Position numbers and translations under genes: made by a program. Below the pieces are notes generated by a model, which saw only the letters and a list, made by a program, of their open reading frames with translations, was not told the DNA's origin and ran no database searches. Shown here in pieces: positions 44,028 through 54,820 of a DNA stretch of 64,000 nucleotides (its first letter is position 1; each line of letters starts with the position of its first letter). This DNA is from Ustilaginoidea virens (taxonomy: Eukaryota; Ascomycota; Sordariomycetes; Hypocreales; Clavicipitaceae): the NCBI RefSeq assembly GCF_000687475.1, contig NC_057318.1, forward strand, positions 3,410,001-3,474,000, given 5' to 3'.

Positions 44028-45047
44028 ATGCTACAGTCACTTCTGCTTGCGGCTCTAGCTTGTCGGGCCTTTGCCACTCCGTGCCATGCTCCCGAGCACT
44101 GGCTTTACAGCAGTGACTTGGACAACAAGACCCTGGACCTCCTGGATCGACCTGACATTGCCGGCGTCCAATTGCTCTACTCCTGGAGATCCCTCGAATC
44201 TGCAAAAGACGATTATGCCGAAGGCTTTCAGCTGTTGCAAGGAGACCTTGACAAGGTCCAAGCCAAGGGCAAGAAGGTCTGGATCCAGATTCAGGACAGG
44301 ACTTTCGACCCCGCAAGAGACGCAGTGCCCAGGTATATGAAAACGCCAGAGTACAGGAACGGCAGTTCGCCGCAGGGTGAAGCCGACGCGCGCGGCGTTT
44401 TCGAGCCGCAAGGCCACGTGGCCGCGCACTGGGTTCCGGCCGTGCGCAAGCGCTTCCAGTCACTGCTAGATGCCCTGGGCAAAAAGTTTGATGGCAAGAT
44501 TCACGGCATCAATCTTCCGGAGACTGCCATCGACGTCACGCCCAGCTCTCCGCAGAACCACGGGTTTACCTTCGAGGCGTACTTCGACGCCGCGCTCGAA
44601 AACGCGAAACACGCCTCAAGCGTCTTCCGCAAGACGTTTGCGGTCCAGTACGTCAACTACTGGCCCGGCGCCAATGGCAACGACGACATCGTTGCCGCCA
44701 GGAAATACTTTACGAGGTCGTTTGAGTTTTATGCTCGCAACCACATCGGTGTCGGTGGGCCGGATCTTGTTCCTGAGAATGCTCAAGGTCACCCGCCCTA
44801 CGCGGGTGCAATGAAGAACTCATACCCCTTCATTCATGACTATGGCAAGAGAGTCCCCATTAGCGTCATGTCTGCGCAAGAGCCTGATTTCTGCCTCACC
44901 AACGGTCAAAACGGCACCAGGTTCAAGAAGGACGACTTTGTAAAGATTGGCGCATATCTCCACGCCCGAATTATCTTCTGGGCGACAATGGCGCCTTGGT
45001 TGAATGGGGCGGATGTTCCCTATACCGGGGATTTTTGCAAACCTTGA
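44028..45047 (+). CDS. Secreted protein, possible (beta/alpha)8 glycoside-hydrolase-like, function unknown
   Basis: Intronless, 339 residues, with a clear signal peptide (MLQSLLLAALACRAFATPC). I do not recognise a named family with confidence. Features suggesting a TIM-barrel hydrolase are GVQLLYSWRSLE near the start, KGKKVWIQIQDRTF, KIHGINLPETAID with a Glu in a strand-like context, and later FAVQYVNYWPG and YGKRVPISVMSAQEP. These alternate strand and helix in the usual way. Three Asn-X-Ser/Thr sites (NKT, NGS, NGT) fit secretion. The gene sits between retroelement relics and AT-rich DNA, immediately left of the DIT cluster. Recent acquisition or unusual mobility is possible but not shown. 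Confidence 0.75.
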   Translation: MLQSLLLAALACRAFATPCHAPEHWLYSSDLDNKTLDLLDRPDIAGVQLLYSWRSLESAKDDYAEGFQLLQGDLDKVQAKGKKVWIQIQDRTFDPARDAVPRYMKTPEYRNGSSPQGEADARGVFEPQGHVAAHWVPAVRKRFQSLLDALGKKFDGKIHGINLPETAIDVTPSSPQNHGFTFEAYFDAALENAKHASSVFRKTFAVQYVNYWPGANGNDDIVAARKYFTRSFEFYARNHIGVGGPDLVPENAQGHPPYAGAMKNSYPFIHDYGKRVPISVMSAQEPDFCLTNGQNGTRFKKDDFVKIGAYLHARIIFWATMAPWLNGADVPYTGDFCKP

Positions 45048-46416
45048 GCCCAACCAGCGACCAGACCACTTGGAATATCACCGAAACTTGGAGTTTTCTT
45101 CTTCCAAGAACAGAAAGAAAACACCCAACAAGAACAAGATAGAGACGACAGAAAAAGTCCTTGTATATAATTAGCGGCTAAACGGTCTCAAGGACAAGAC
45201 CAACAGGAGAGGGACATTGTATTACGTCTTAGATACGACTAAATGCAGACGGTCGCATATACAGTCAGCGTAGCCCGCGATTGGGGCAGGGTAGAACAGA
45301 ATCAATACTTGGAATAGTTACTGATTATAAGCCTCTTTTCCTTCGTAGTGCCTAGCTTAATAAGGCATTTATATCGAACATATATATATATATATATATG
45401 TATATATCTATCTATAGGAATCCTTAGTAATCCTAGCCTTATAGTAATTATATCAAGGATTATGCCTATTATAAACAAGTAGCCCTAGGGCGACTGCAAC
45501 TAGGCGTCAAATAAATATATTATATAGACCAAGGAGGAAAAGAAGAGGACCTCTTAAGGTGTCCTCTACATAGTCTATTTATGTATATAGTAGCCTCATT
45601 CGCCGATTTCCTTCGTAGTTAATAAGGACCTTTCTGCGCTCCTCGCTTATATACCCCACTCTATGTGATACCTTCTTTGCATTATAAATCCGGATAACGA
45701 TTGGGAAGTACGTCGTACGTACGCGGTATATCCAAGTGCTTGAAATCGGCTCACGCTAGGAGCTATCTACCTTCCTACCTACCTCCTGGTAACCATCATC
45801 CTTCCCCTTTTCCACCCTTTGCCTGCCTTTTCACGTCCGCAGCACTCCAGTATTCCAAGACTCACAGTCATGTGTTAGTCTTCCTCTCAGCTTCGTCTGC
45901 TGACTCCTTTGCGAGCAAACCAGGCGTTTACCCGGCCAGTTCACACAACATGACACGCAGCGGCCACGACTCTGTAGCACTACCACCAGCGTCACGCCAT
46001 GACAGAAAAGGGTCCGCAACGAGTTACGACGACTGGCCAAGGAAAGCAGAGTGAATGGCCGAGTCAAGAGCATGCAGTACCTTGGCCCCGGCCGAACATT
46101 CGAGAAATCTTACCGTAGGACAAAACGACAGCATGTCCTGACAGGCCTCATCGTCGTCGTCGTCGTCGTCACATGAGAACTCGAGCCAAGCCGTGATTAG
46201 TTGCATACGTGGTCCCGTCTGTGGTGCGCGCATCTGCCCGTTACACAGGTTCCGAGCAGAGTAATCTGGGGTAAGATGGCTGAAGGTGGGTGAGTAATGA
46301 GGGGATAAATCTTGTCCTATTCCGCGGTAATGTAGCTCTTGTAGGTCGTACCTCACAAGGAAAACTTGGCCATCCTTGTGCTCTCCATTCCTTCCATGTG
46401 CGTCGCACATTCGGCC
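45048..46416. other. AT-rich relic DNA and 3' flank of the P450 gene
   Basis: From about 45330 to 45700 the DNA is strongly AT-rich, with a TA run (45381-45400) and repeated fragments such as CCTTCGTAGT and TTAATAAGG (about 45343 and 45610). This resembles decayed transposon DNA. A GTC/GAC triplet run lies at 46150-46168. No gene is supported. Confidence 0.55.
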
Positions 46417-48227
46417 TTATCTTGACCGTGGCACCCGTTGCTCGAAAACGAGACGCAGATTTCTCGGACAAAGCGGCCCAGCCTGCCATGACAAATTAGA
46501 ATAGAGCGGCTCCCCCCCCCCCCCCCCCCCCTTTTTTTTTTTTTTTCATCAAACGTACCGGCGTCATTCTATCCGGCCACGTGGGATCAAGTTTCCATTG
46601 CAAGCTCCGCAAGAGGACGTACAAGGTTGCCTTCAGCTGCAGGAGCGCAAACCTCTCCCCAAGACATGCCCTCTGACCGCCGTGAAAGGATATAAACTCT
46701 GCGCGAGACCGTCGGCGTCTGTACTCCTTCTGGATGTCTTGGCATGTAGTCCCCCATCTGGAGGGCCGAAAGGCATCGGCATCAGCACCCCAGGCTCCTG
46801 GGTCGCGATTGGTGGAGTAGCAGTTGTAGCCGACATAAGTGCCTTGTGGGAGGTGGATTCTTCCTCCAAGAAGAATGGGCTGGGCGACTTGCCGGTTGAC
46901 CAGTTGACCTATGGGAGGGAAGAGACGGAGGCTTTCATAGACGACGGCTGACAGCAAGGGTATGGAATGGAGAGATTCTTGCGTCACGTCGTCGAGGGGC
47001 GAATCTTCGAGTGAGAGCTCTTTGTGTAATTGCTCTTGGATATGCTGTGCAAGAGAGACGGGGTCAGACAAGCAGGGAGAGTGGTTAGGCGCCATGCTTT
47101 CGTTTCTCTCTTCTTTTTTTATTTTATTTTTTTTTTTTTTAATTTGGGCGGGAGGATTTGGTTTTGTCAAAGAATGGGGCACTTTACGGGATGTTTGGCC
47201 AGCAAGTACAGCGTGGAAATGATGGCCAGCTGCGGATTTTCCTGCCCGGCCACAAACAGGACAGTGACGTTGTCCCGGAACTGCTTCTCCGTAAGGGTGC
47301 CGCTCCGTCTCGCTTCCAAGAGGGCGGTGGTAAGGGGTTGGCGAGAGGAATCAAACTTGCTGTCCTGGCTGGCCTGGTCCAAGGCCAGCACCAACTGATC
47401 GGTAAAATGGGAGGCGAGCCATCGAGCGCGACGGCGACTGGGAAGCCCTAGACGGTCGAGGAAGGGAAAGTTCAAGAAGACGGGCTTGAAGATTTCCCTT
47501 TTGATGCGGTACTGGATCTGGTGGAGGTAGGCGTCGGAGGATTCCAGCGTCTGTTGCCATCTGGTCAGCAAGGGGGTCACATGAGATGTCGTGGAGCTCT
47601 TGGGTGTGCTGTCGTGGCTCTCTCGAAAGCGTTTGGGCGTCTCCATACCCCAAAGTCGACGCCGAAATGGACCTGGGCAAAGTTGGCAATGGTGTATCTC
47701 TGTATGCAAGACTGGACACCAACGCCGCCGTGGCCGGCCGCGGCCTGGGCCTCGACGAGGACACGGCACAGCTTGCGGGCATTGACGAGCAGGACGCCGA
47801 GGTCGGGGGCGGCCTGCAAGCCCGGCTTGATGACGTGTCTGTAGGTGTGCCAAGGCTGACCGCGGCTGGAGATGATGTTGTCGCCCAGCAGGGAGGCGAG
47901 GACGCTGTGGGGGATCTTGTTCTGGTTGCCGCTCTTCTGATATACGGACTCGTGCCTGAAGACGTCGGCCAGAAGCGACGGCTGGTGAAGGAGGATGTTC
48001 CACCGCGAGGCAAAGAAGAGCTTGACGGCGCCGTGCTTGCGCAGAGGCCCGTCTATGTACCTGGCGAAGATGTCCTGCTGGTCGACGTCCTTGACGAGAG
48101 GGAGAAGGGCCACCCAGAAGGGGATGGTAGGGATGCCGCGAGTGTCTGGCAAGGGGAAGAAGAGACGGACGACGGCGTATGCGGCGGCGGCGGCCAAAGG
48201 GGCTAGGAGCAGGACAGTCACGGTCAT
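46417..48227 (-). CDS. dit2: DIT2-like cytochrome P450 (CYP56 type)
   Basis: Four exons: 48227-47649, 47550-47188, 47044-46559 and 46482-46417; 497 residues, all introns phase 0. The start was chosen at MTVTVLLLAPLAAAAAYAVV, a membrane anchor, over a further Met 35 codons upstream. Then GIPTIPFWVALLPL, HGAVKLFFASRWNIL, KSGNQNKIPHS, the I-helix VAGQENPQ, ExxR in YESLRLFPP, the heme loop FHGGQRACLGERF, and in the last small exon AGPLCPRNLRL. These segments follow yeast Dit2 closely. Dit2 oxidatively couples N-formyl-tyrosine into N,N'-bisformyl dityrosine for the ascospore wall. It is transcribed divergently from the DIT1 homologue, as in yeast. The canonical I-helix Thr is replaced by Asn, as expected for this family. 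Confidence 0.93.
46483..46558 (-). other. dit2 last intron with poly-C/poly-T block
   Basis: Donor GTACGT and acceptor GGCAG on the minus strand. The plus strand has about 21 C followed by about 16 T. Reading through without splicing gives a nonsense Lys/Gly tail, while splicing gives the P450 C-terminus. Confidence 0.85.
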
Positions 48228-49505
48228 TGCAACTTCTTGCCTATCGGGCAAAATACGAAAAAGACAAATCAACATTGGGAGAAGGAGAAGAAGAAGAGGA
48301 AGAAGAAGAAGGTTCTCCGACCAGAAAAACACCTAAGAAAATAAACCAGATGAGGCCAATTCAAATTAACTCTCGCGAGGTATTTCATAACCCCGACAGT
48401 AACCTTGCACAGTATCTTGTACAGTATGGAGTACAAGCCACAGCCAACAAGCCAGCAGGGCAATGGCCAACTTGGCAAAGTGCACAGTTTCAAGTCGCAC
48501 CATGCTCATACGAGAGCACGCGACGCGACAGGATGATGTGCCTGTCACCTGGACCCGTGTAACTTTTAGCTACATCACGAGCGGCAAAAAAAGAAAGGAT
48601 GGAAAAAAAATAAAAAAACAAGAAACAAAAGGGCGACCGCAGCGTCTCGCACGTTTTCATTCCCCACAACTCGACTCCATAATGTAGAACGATCAAGGAT
48701 GATGACATGACAGCTGGAATCGATACATCTAGGTACGTGACAGGGATGTAACAATAAGCGGGCGAGTGCGATGCACAAAAGTCCATCGAGTTATACAAAA
48801 GTCACACAAGGAAGAACGCCAAGTTATACTTGGGTTCTGTCCTGGTAGAGGACGACAAACGCAGACGACAATATTTCATGATGTTGCTTATGATCTACCC
48901 CCCTTGCTACCTGCTACCTTCTTGTTTTGGTATAAAAAAGAGAGAGAAAAAAAAGAGAATTTCAGCTCGCGATGGCTCGTGAGTAAAAAAAAAAAAAAAA
49001 AGGGCAAAAAAGGCAAAAAAAAAGAAGGAAAAAAAAAACAACTTGCTCAAATACCGCGGCACTAGCCAGAAGCCCCCGGATCCAACATTTAGACCCAACA
49101 CGAACGGGATCCATCAGCATCACGGCCCAGTTCTCAGCAGCAGGGGCAGAGGAGCTGCAAGGCTTGCTTCGTCCAAAAGCATCGAAAGCTTACGCTGCCA
49201 GCTCCCTTTGGAAAATAACTCCGCAAAAGAAATCCCGGATAAGGACAGGGAAGAAGAAGAAGAAGAAGAAGAAGAAGAAGAAAAAAGCCTGCTACAGGGG
49301 AAAACAAAGGCAGGAAAATCAAAGTTATCAACCCATCACCCTGACTTCCAACCTTGACGGCGAGTATCCGAGCCGGCTCTTCTTCTCCAACGTTACATCC
49401 ATGGTCCCGACTCCCGACTCCCGACTCCTGCTTCTTACCACTCGCACTCACGTCAAAAGTTGATTTGACATTGCGTCCAGACTGCCGAGCACCGAGTGAA
49501 ACAGA
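48228..49505. promoter_or_regulatory. Bidirectional promoter region of dit2 and dit1
   Basis: The 1.28 kb between the two divergent start codons. It holds GAA runs (48275-48312, 49253-49283), several A-runs (48583-48630, 48984-49040) and a TATGGAGTAC motif near 48424, close to the recurrent TACGGAGTA. Such a shared region would allow joint regulation, as for yeast DIT1/DIT2 during sporulation. I could not identify a specific operator. Confidence 0.6.
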
Positions 49506-49705
49506 ATGCACCCTTCCTCCCCCGCCCCGGGCGTGCATTTGGAACCCAGTCCAGCAAAAGCCTCCGTGCACAAACGCTTCGTGGCAGGCTTTGTCCGACG
49601 CCCCTGCGGTGATCTCATCGACTGCTTCGGCCCGTCCCAAGCCCAGGTCAACTCGGCGTGGTCTCAGATCCGGCAGCACGCCTTGCAGAGCCCGAGTAGC
49701 ACCAC

Positions 49706-49740
<35 letters not shown>

Positions 49741-51606
49741 GAGCGGCGTCTCTGACAACCGCCCACTTTGAGCTTGAGCTTGAGCTTGGGCTTGGGCTTG
49801 GGCTTGGGCTTGGGCTGGGCCCTGGGCTGAACGCCACGACGGCGCCCCAAGCACAGCCCAGCAAGCCCAAGCAATCCTACTCGTTGTATCAGGCGTACCG
49901 GCCCACGTCTCAGCAGTTTGTCGGCATCATCCTACAATCAGGACCCAGCCGCGAGCACGACGTCTTCTTCTCCCATCTGCTTCTGTCAAGCCTGCATGTC
50001 GACACCGCGGTGGACCACGACGTGCTCCGCGGCCTCGACAACAACGTCCACGTCCTCACAGATTCCATCGTCGACCTGTTTGACCGGCGTCTCCGATATG
50101 TTGCCAAGAACGACAAGTGGTCGTCGGGCGGCAAGGACGTGTTCCGCCAAAACGTCTACTCCTTCACCTCGCGAGGCGCAATGGTGGAATTCTGTCTGCC
50201 CGCCTTCCCCTGCAAGTCGTCCAGCCTGAGCAAAGTCTTGTCCGCGGCCCCGGACCGAGGCGAGTGCCTGGCCCTGACCAACATGCACGACTTTCTGCAC
50301 GACGTGGAAGCCATCTATTCTCCGGGGGCGAAGCTCTGGATCATTAGCGACGGACACGTCTTTAGCGACTGCAGTGAGTTTGTCCTTTGCCTCGTTTCCG
50401 TTCATATATGTATATATGTATATATATATATATATATATTTATACACACACACATTAAATCTCTGTGCAATGGGCCCAAAAAAGAGAACAAAAGAAGAAG
50501 AAAAAAAAGCCCCAAGAGAAAGAAAAACCTTACTGAAGCGAAAATCTGCTAGTCGGTGTGGACGACGATGTGGTTGACGAGTACGCATCGCAGCTCAAGG
50601 CCATGAACGACCGCATCGTGGCGCTCAGAGACGGCAAGCACAGGATCGGCTTCAAGTCCCTGCCCGACTTGTTCAGCTGCGGTGCCCCCGACGGCAGCCT
50701 GGACGACACTTCCAAGATCGCCAAGGACCTGCCCGAGCTGGACCACCACATCTCCACCAAGATGAACCCCGAAGCCGAACTTTGCCGGCAAGTCTTGACG
50801 CTGGGATTCCAGCTCGACCAGGCAGAGTTGCGAAGCATCCTCTCGTCCCAGGACGCCGCCATGATTGCCCTCTACCGCGGATTCTCAAAGTTCATGCTGG
50901 AGGATCTCACCACGAACCAGTACACGCGCCATCTGAACCGTAGCCAGCTGAGGAAAAAATCGGCCAAGGTGGCCTTTGAGATGATTCAGGTATGAGCATG
51001 CCAGCATTGTCTTTTTTTTTTTTTTTTTTTTATCTCCTTCTCCCCACGACAGGTACAGCGTTGACGTGAACTGGATTTGGATGCCCAGCGCAACCAAGCT
51101 TACTCGAATCTTGTGCAAATGCTCTTCCCGCACCACGTGCGTCTGTCTATCCACGCGTAAGTCGAAACCGCTATGCGAGATTTCCCCCCCCGTTCTTTTT
51201 TCCCTATGCACCCTCTCATTACCCCACCTACCTACCTATATATGTGCATATGTGAAAATCATCAGTATGCACATGTTATACACGGTGCTTTGAGTTTTCC
51301 ACTGAAACCCTCCCTAGCCATGACAATTCTGGCCCCAAATTCGGAATCCAGATGCTGGGAAAAGGAATCATACCCACCGATACGCTCCCCCCTGACGGCA
51401 AGGACGTCAACTGCTGCGACCAGCTGCATGTCCCTACGCCCTGGCACAACTGCGTCGTGGAGATGAGCGGACACGCCAATCTGTACATAACAAAGTCCGG
51501 CATCGCGCGACGGGCATTATCGTCGGTGGACTTGTCGGGCGGGATTGTGGAGTCTCCGGATCAGGGCCAGTATGTTTATATGGAGCGATCATGTAACTCT
51601 TTGTAA
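49506..51606 (+). CDS. dit1: DIT1-like enzyme, isocyanide synthase family (DIT1/PvcA)
   Basis: Four exons: 49506-50373, 50553-50989, 51089-51156 and 51318-51606; 553 residues (yeast Dit1: 536). The N-terminal 130 residues contain a poly-Ala run and a Glu-Leu/Gly-Leu repeat. The DIT1/PvcA domain follows: FSHLLLSSLHVD, DSIVDLFDRRLRYVAKNDKW, VEFCLPAFPCKSSSLSKVL, RGECLALTNMHDFLHDV, IYSPGAKLWIISDGHVFSD, then RNQAYSNLVQMLFPHHVRLS, AHDNSGPKFGIQML and TPWHNCVVE. The tyrosine-derived product is N-formyl-tyrosine for the spore wall in yeast; bacterial PvcA/IsnA relatives and fungal homologues make isocyanides from Tyr or Trp. Which chemistry applies here cannot be decided from sequence alone. Introns 1 and 2 hold TA and T runs. 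The gene is divergent from dit2 and ends near the Atg22-like gene, which converges on it. Confidence 0.93.
49700..49820 (+). repeat. In-frame GCC and GCTTGG repeats in the dit1 N-terminus
   Basis: About 11 GCC triplets (about 49707-49740) encode an alanine run. A six-base repeat (GCTTGA changing to GCTTGG, about 49770-49815) encodes alternating Glu-Leu then Gly-Leu. Both keep frame and sit before the conserved domain. Confidence 0.9.
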
Positions 51607-51842
51607 ATTTGTTGGAGCCGGAACCGTCTTGCCAGGGCTGAGGTTTTTTTTTTTTTTTTGGTTCCTTTTCTTTCCCTTTATCCCCGCATTTAGATTCTTT
51701 TGAACTTTTCCAGTTTTTTTTCCTTCTTCCAAGCTTCTATTTTTTTTTTTTAAATTTTCTATTTTCATACTTTTTTCTGTTCGTCCTGCAAACATCAGCA
51801 ACGAAATCTAGTGTGGCTTGAATAAACAATATCCTGACGTCT
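51607..51842. other. Short convergent 3' region between dit1 and the Atg22-like gene
   Basis: T-rich 3' flanks with several T-runs (51644-51659, 51739-51750). No gene seen. Confidence 0.5.
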
Positions 51843-53829
51843 CTACGCCGTCGCATTCTTTGAGACATTTCTGCTGTCAACTCTTGTGAAACCAGGTTGT
51901 GCCTGTCCGCTGGGACTCGACGCCAAGGGCACTTCGGCATCCCGCATCCCCTGATCAACATCTGTCCAGACATACAACGCCAACGCCACAAGCATGAGCA
52001 GCAGATTAGGAATCATGGGGAACCGGAGGTTATGCGTCCTATTCTGGATAACGCCCTGCACGAGGGGATTAATCCACCCCGTGGCAAGGTCCAGCGTAAT
52101 TTCCAGGCCAAAAAACGCGGCCTCGGACCCCTTTGGAATGAGCGATGCGTAAAGCACTCGGTTCAGCGACCTCAGCGCACTGCTTGTGCTCATGAAGAGG
52201 AAATCGGCGACCCAGAATTCAGCCTGATGCTTGTACCCGATGCTCACGTTCTTGCTTATTCCAATGCAGCCCCAGAAGACGCACAGGATGTTGACAGCGA
52301 GGAATAGATACGCCCAGCTCTTGATGTGTAACTTGGCGTAGCGGAAACTAAAAAGCCAGCCGAGAGAGCCCATGCATGCGAAAATGACCATCATGAAGGT
52401 GTAGACGGTGTAGACGTCGCTCCCTCGCTGGATGCCTGTCGTTTCGAGAAAAAGCGCGCCAAGGAGCTGGAGAAAGTTGCTGTAGCCAGTGTTCCAAAGG
52501 ACCCAGCCTATGCACAGCTTGAAGGCGTTGGGATACTTGCGTATGGAGCCAATGAGTTTGAGCCCTGGGCACCGCGTAACGGTCAGTAGTCTGGCGTAGA
52601 TTGGAAACGGCGAGTGGTAGGGACGTTGCGCGTACAAGTGCGCAATGGGAGCAGAAATATGCTCTTTCCTTTGGGCCTTTCGGCACCGGGAACATTTGGT
52701 AGCAGAATATGACCGATTATCGCGCAGACGACTGCCAGGAAAAGTTAGCACAGTAGTGGGAGCAGGGGTCTGGGAATCCTTTTTTGGGTGAAATGTTCTT
52801 ACTGGTAAGGCATCCGCCTACGGTAATGGCGAGCAGGAAGCTGTTTAAAAATAACGGTTAAAAAAAAAAAAAGCCGCCATGTGTATTTTGCCGATTGCCT
52901 CACTTGAAATATCCTTCCGTGACATAGCTTCCTCGAGTATAGGTAATGATGACTCCGATAAGAAGCGCCAGTATCGCACCGAGATTACCAGATACCAAAC
53001 CAAGAACACTGACAAGACTACCTTGGATCCAGGTCTGGTTGTCTGAGGTGGCCGTCTGTTCTTGGTCCTGAAGTCGGGCTCGCTTACTGAACCAACCGAC
53101 CGACCTCATGAAAATCGGGATGTACGACGCTTCGATAACGGTGTACACACCAGACACAGTTGAAATGACGACATAAAGGGTAGACAGGGCGTTCAGATGG
53201 CTATAGTCGTTGCCTGTCAGCCCAGCAAATGGCAGGGCCAGGGCGCCAAAGAGATAGATGGAGCACATCATCATAGTTTTGCGGTAGTTGGAGAAGTCGG
53301 CCAGACCCGATGCCAGGATAGATACAACGCCCTCGGTGGCTCGGCTGATGGAACGGAGGTACAGCCTTTGCATGCGTTTGTCAGACATCCGTGGCAAGAC
53401 TGGGAGGGAAATGGCAAGACTCACAGGTAGCTGAGATAGTCGACATCTCTGCCTCCCAGCTTGACCGCACATGAGATGGCACCTCTTCGGGCACATGGCT
53501 TATTGGTGCCGGGAATGTGTCCTACAGCATTGGCCGCCGATTGAATGCTGGCCGTGACATAGCTATTCACCATGCCATTGGTCGGGCCGGTCTGGTCATG
53601 GCACTGTTGTTTAGTGGTATCCTGCCTGGTGTTGTGCACGAGGGTTAAGGACGTCTCTCACGGAAAAGCACAGAATGAGCCAAGCCCAGAGGGCCTTTTT
53701 GCTGCTCAGCGGCGACGTCGTTTCGTCGTGGGATGCCTCGGCGGAATCCAGGTCGTCCTCGGTTGGATGGTGTTGGCTGACAGCTGCAGCTGCAGCCTTG
53801 TGAATTATTGCAGCATCGTCCTGACTCAT
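51843..53829 (-). CDS. Atg22-like major facilitator transporter
   Basis: Six exons: 53829-53662, 53603-53425, 53365-52904, 52840-52803 (only 38 nt), 52731-52636 and 52564-51843; 554 residues. Family features: TGPTNGMVNSYVTASIQSAA, NKPCARRGAISCAV, LYLRSISRATEGVVSILASG, FSNYRKTMMM, then SLVSVLGLVSGNLGAI and, near the C-terminus, KGSEAAFFGLEITLDLATGW and GVIQNRTHNLRFPMIPN. About 12 membrane segments. Yeast Atg22 exports amino acids (Leu, Ile, Tyr) from the vacuole after autophagy. Its relatives in filamentous fungi are more numerous, and this is likely a cluster-specific paralogue. Placement between dit1 and the DHA1 exporter suggests transport of tyrosine or a pathway intermediate (inference). 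All junction phases agree. Confidence 0.9.
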
Positions 53830-54530
53830 GTCTGCGGGTGTGCCTGCGGGTGTGTCTGTCCGTGTGTCTGTCTGCCGTCTGTCTCTAAAGCTTTGTTCGA
53901 TTATCGCAGCCGGGATGAGCGCTTGTCAGCAAAGAGAATTATCACGGGGACAGGGGACGCAAGAGCAAGAGCAAGAGCAGGAGCAAGTGCGAAAGTCCAT
54001 GTTATGCTATGTGAGTCAATTTCTCTAGAGTCAAGTCTACTCGGCATAAAAGAGTTGAAAGTCTGGTAGCAAGTGAAATTGACCTCCAGTCGCACGCAAC
54101 AAGGCGAGCTAATTCCTGCAGAAACTAAAAACCGCGATCATGTGGAGTCGCCTGGGTACTACGGAGAACTTGGGTACCTTGGTACCTACTTAGTCTTGGT
54201 GCAGCTGCCAGGATCATGTGGGGCAATGCAATAAGTCAGGCACAAGTGACATAAAGTTGGCAAGAACAGTTGAAACAAAAAAAGGTCCTTCCAGGTACCG
54301 GCCACTGGCCATGATGGCACTAATGCAAAGACAAGGGCAGGGGGCAGGGGGCAGGGGGCAGAGGGCAAGGGGCTGGGGGAAGGATTCTAAACTTGCTCAT
54401 TCTCCCGCAGCCCTGCAGATGCGCCGCGCCGCAGGGGACTTTTTACGGAACCATTGTCTCCTAACCGCCGCGGCTGGTGGATCGTGGCGAATCCGTTTGG
54501 CGGTGATGCGATGCAATAGAAAATGAATTC

Positions 54531-54569
<39 letters not shown>

Positions 54570-54607
54570 TTTTTAAAAAATAGAAACAAGGGGGGCGGGG
54601 GGATGGG

Positions 54608-54642
<35 letters not shown>

Positions 54643-54820
54643 CCCGTTGCAAACCCGTGCCATTCATTGTCCACTGCTCGCTCGTGACATGTCTGTCGAC
54701 GGCACCTGCAATCGAACAGCCACAACTCCCAACGTCAAACATCATCGCCGAAAATCATCTCGCCATCCTTGACTTCTTTCCGTTGGTTCATGTCGACAGT
54801 CCTCTTTGTACGCCGTGGAC
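53830..54820. promoter_or_regulatory. Divergent promoter region of the two cluster transporters
   Basis: About 1 kb between the Atg22-like gene (minus) and the DHA1 exporter (plus). It contains an AAGAGC-type purine repeat (53959-53990), AGGTACCT-like motifs (54150-54190), GGGGCA repeats (54336-54370), an A-run of about 34 (54534-54567) and a GA-dinucleotide run (54611-54640). The arrangement mirrors the dit2/dit1 divergent pair. No gene seen. Confidence 0.5.

Noticed and set aside
54461..54745. Minus-strand frames with long Phe and Ser-Leu runs
   Set aside because: Entirely explained by the A34 and GA-dinucleotide tracts.
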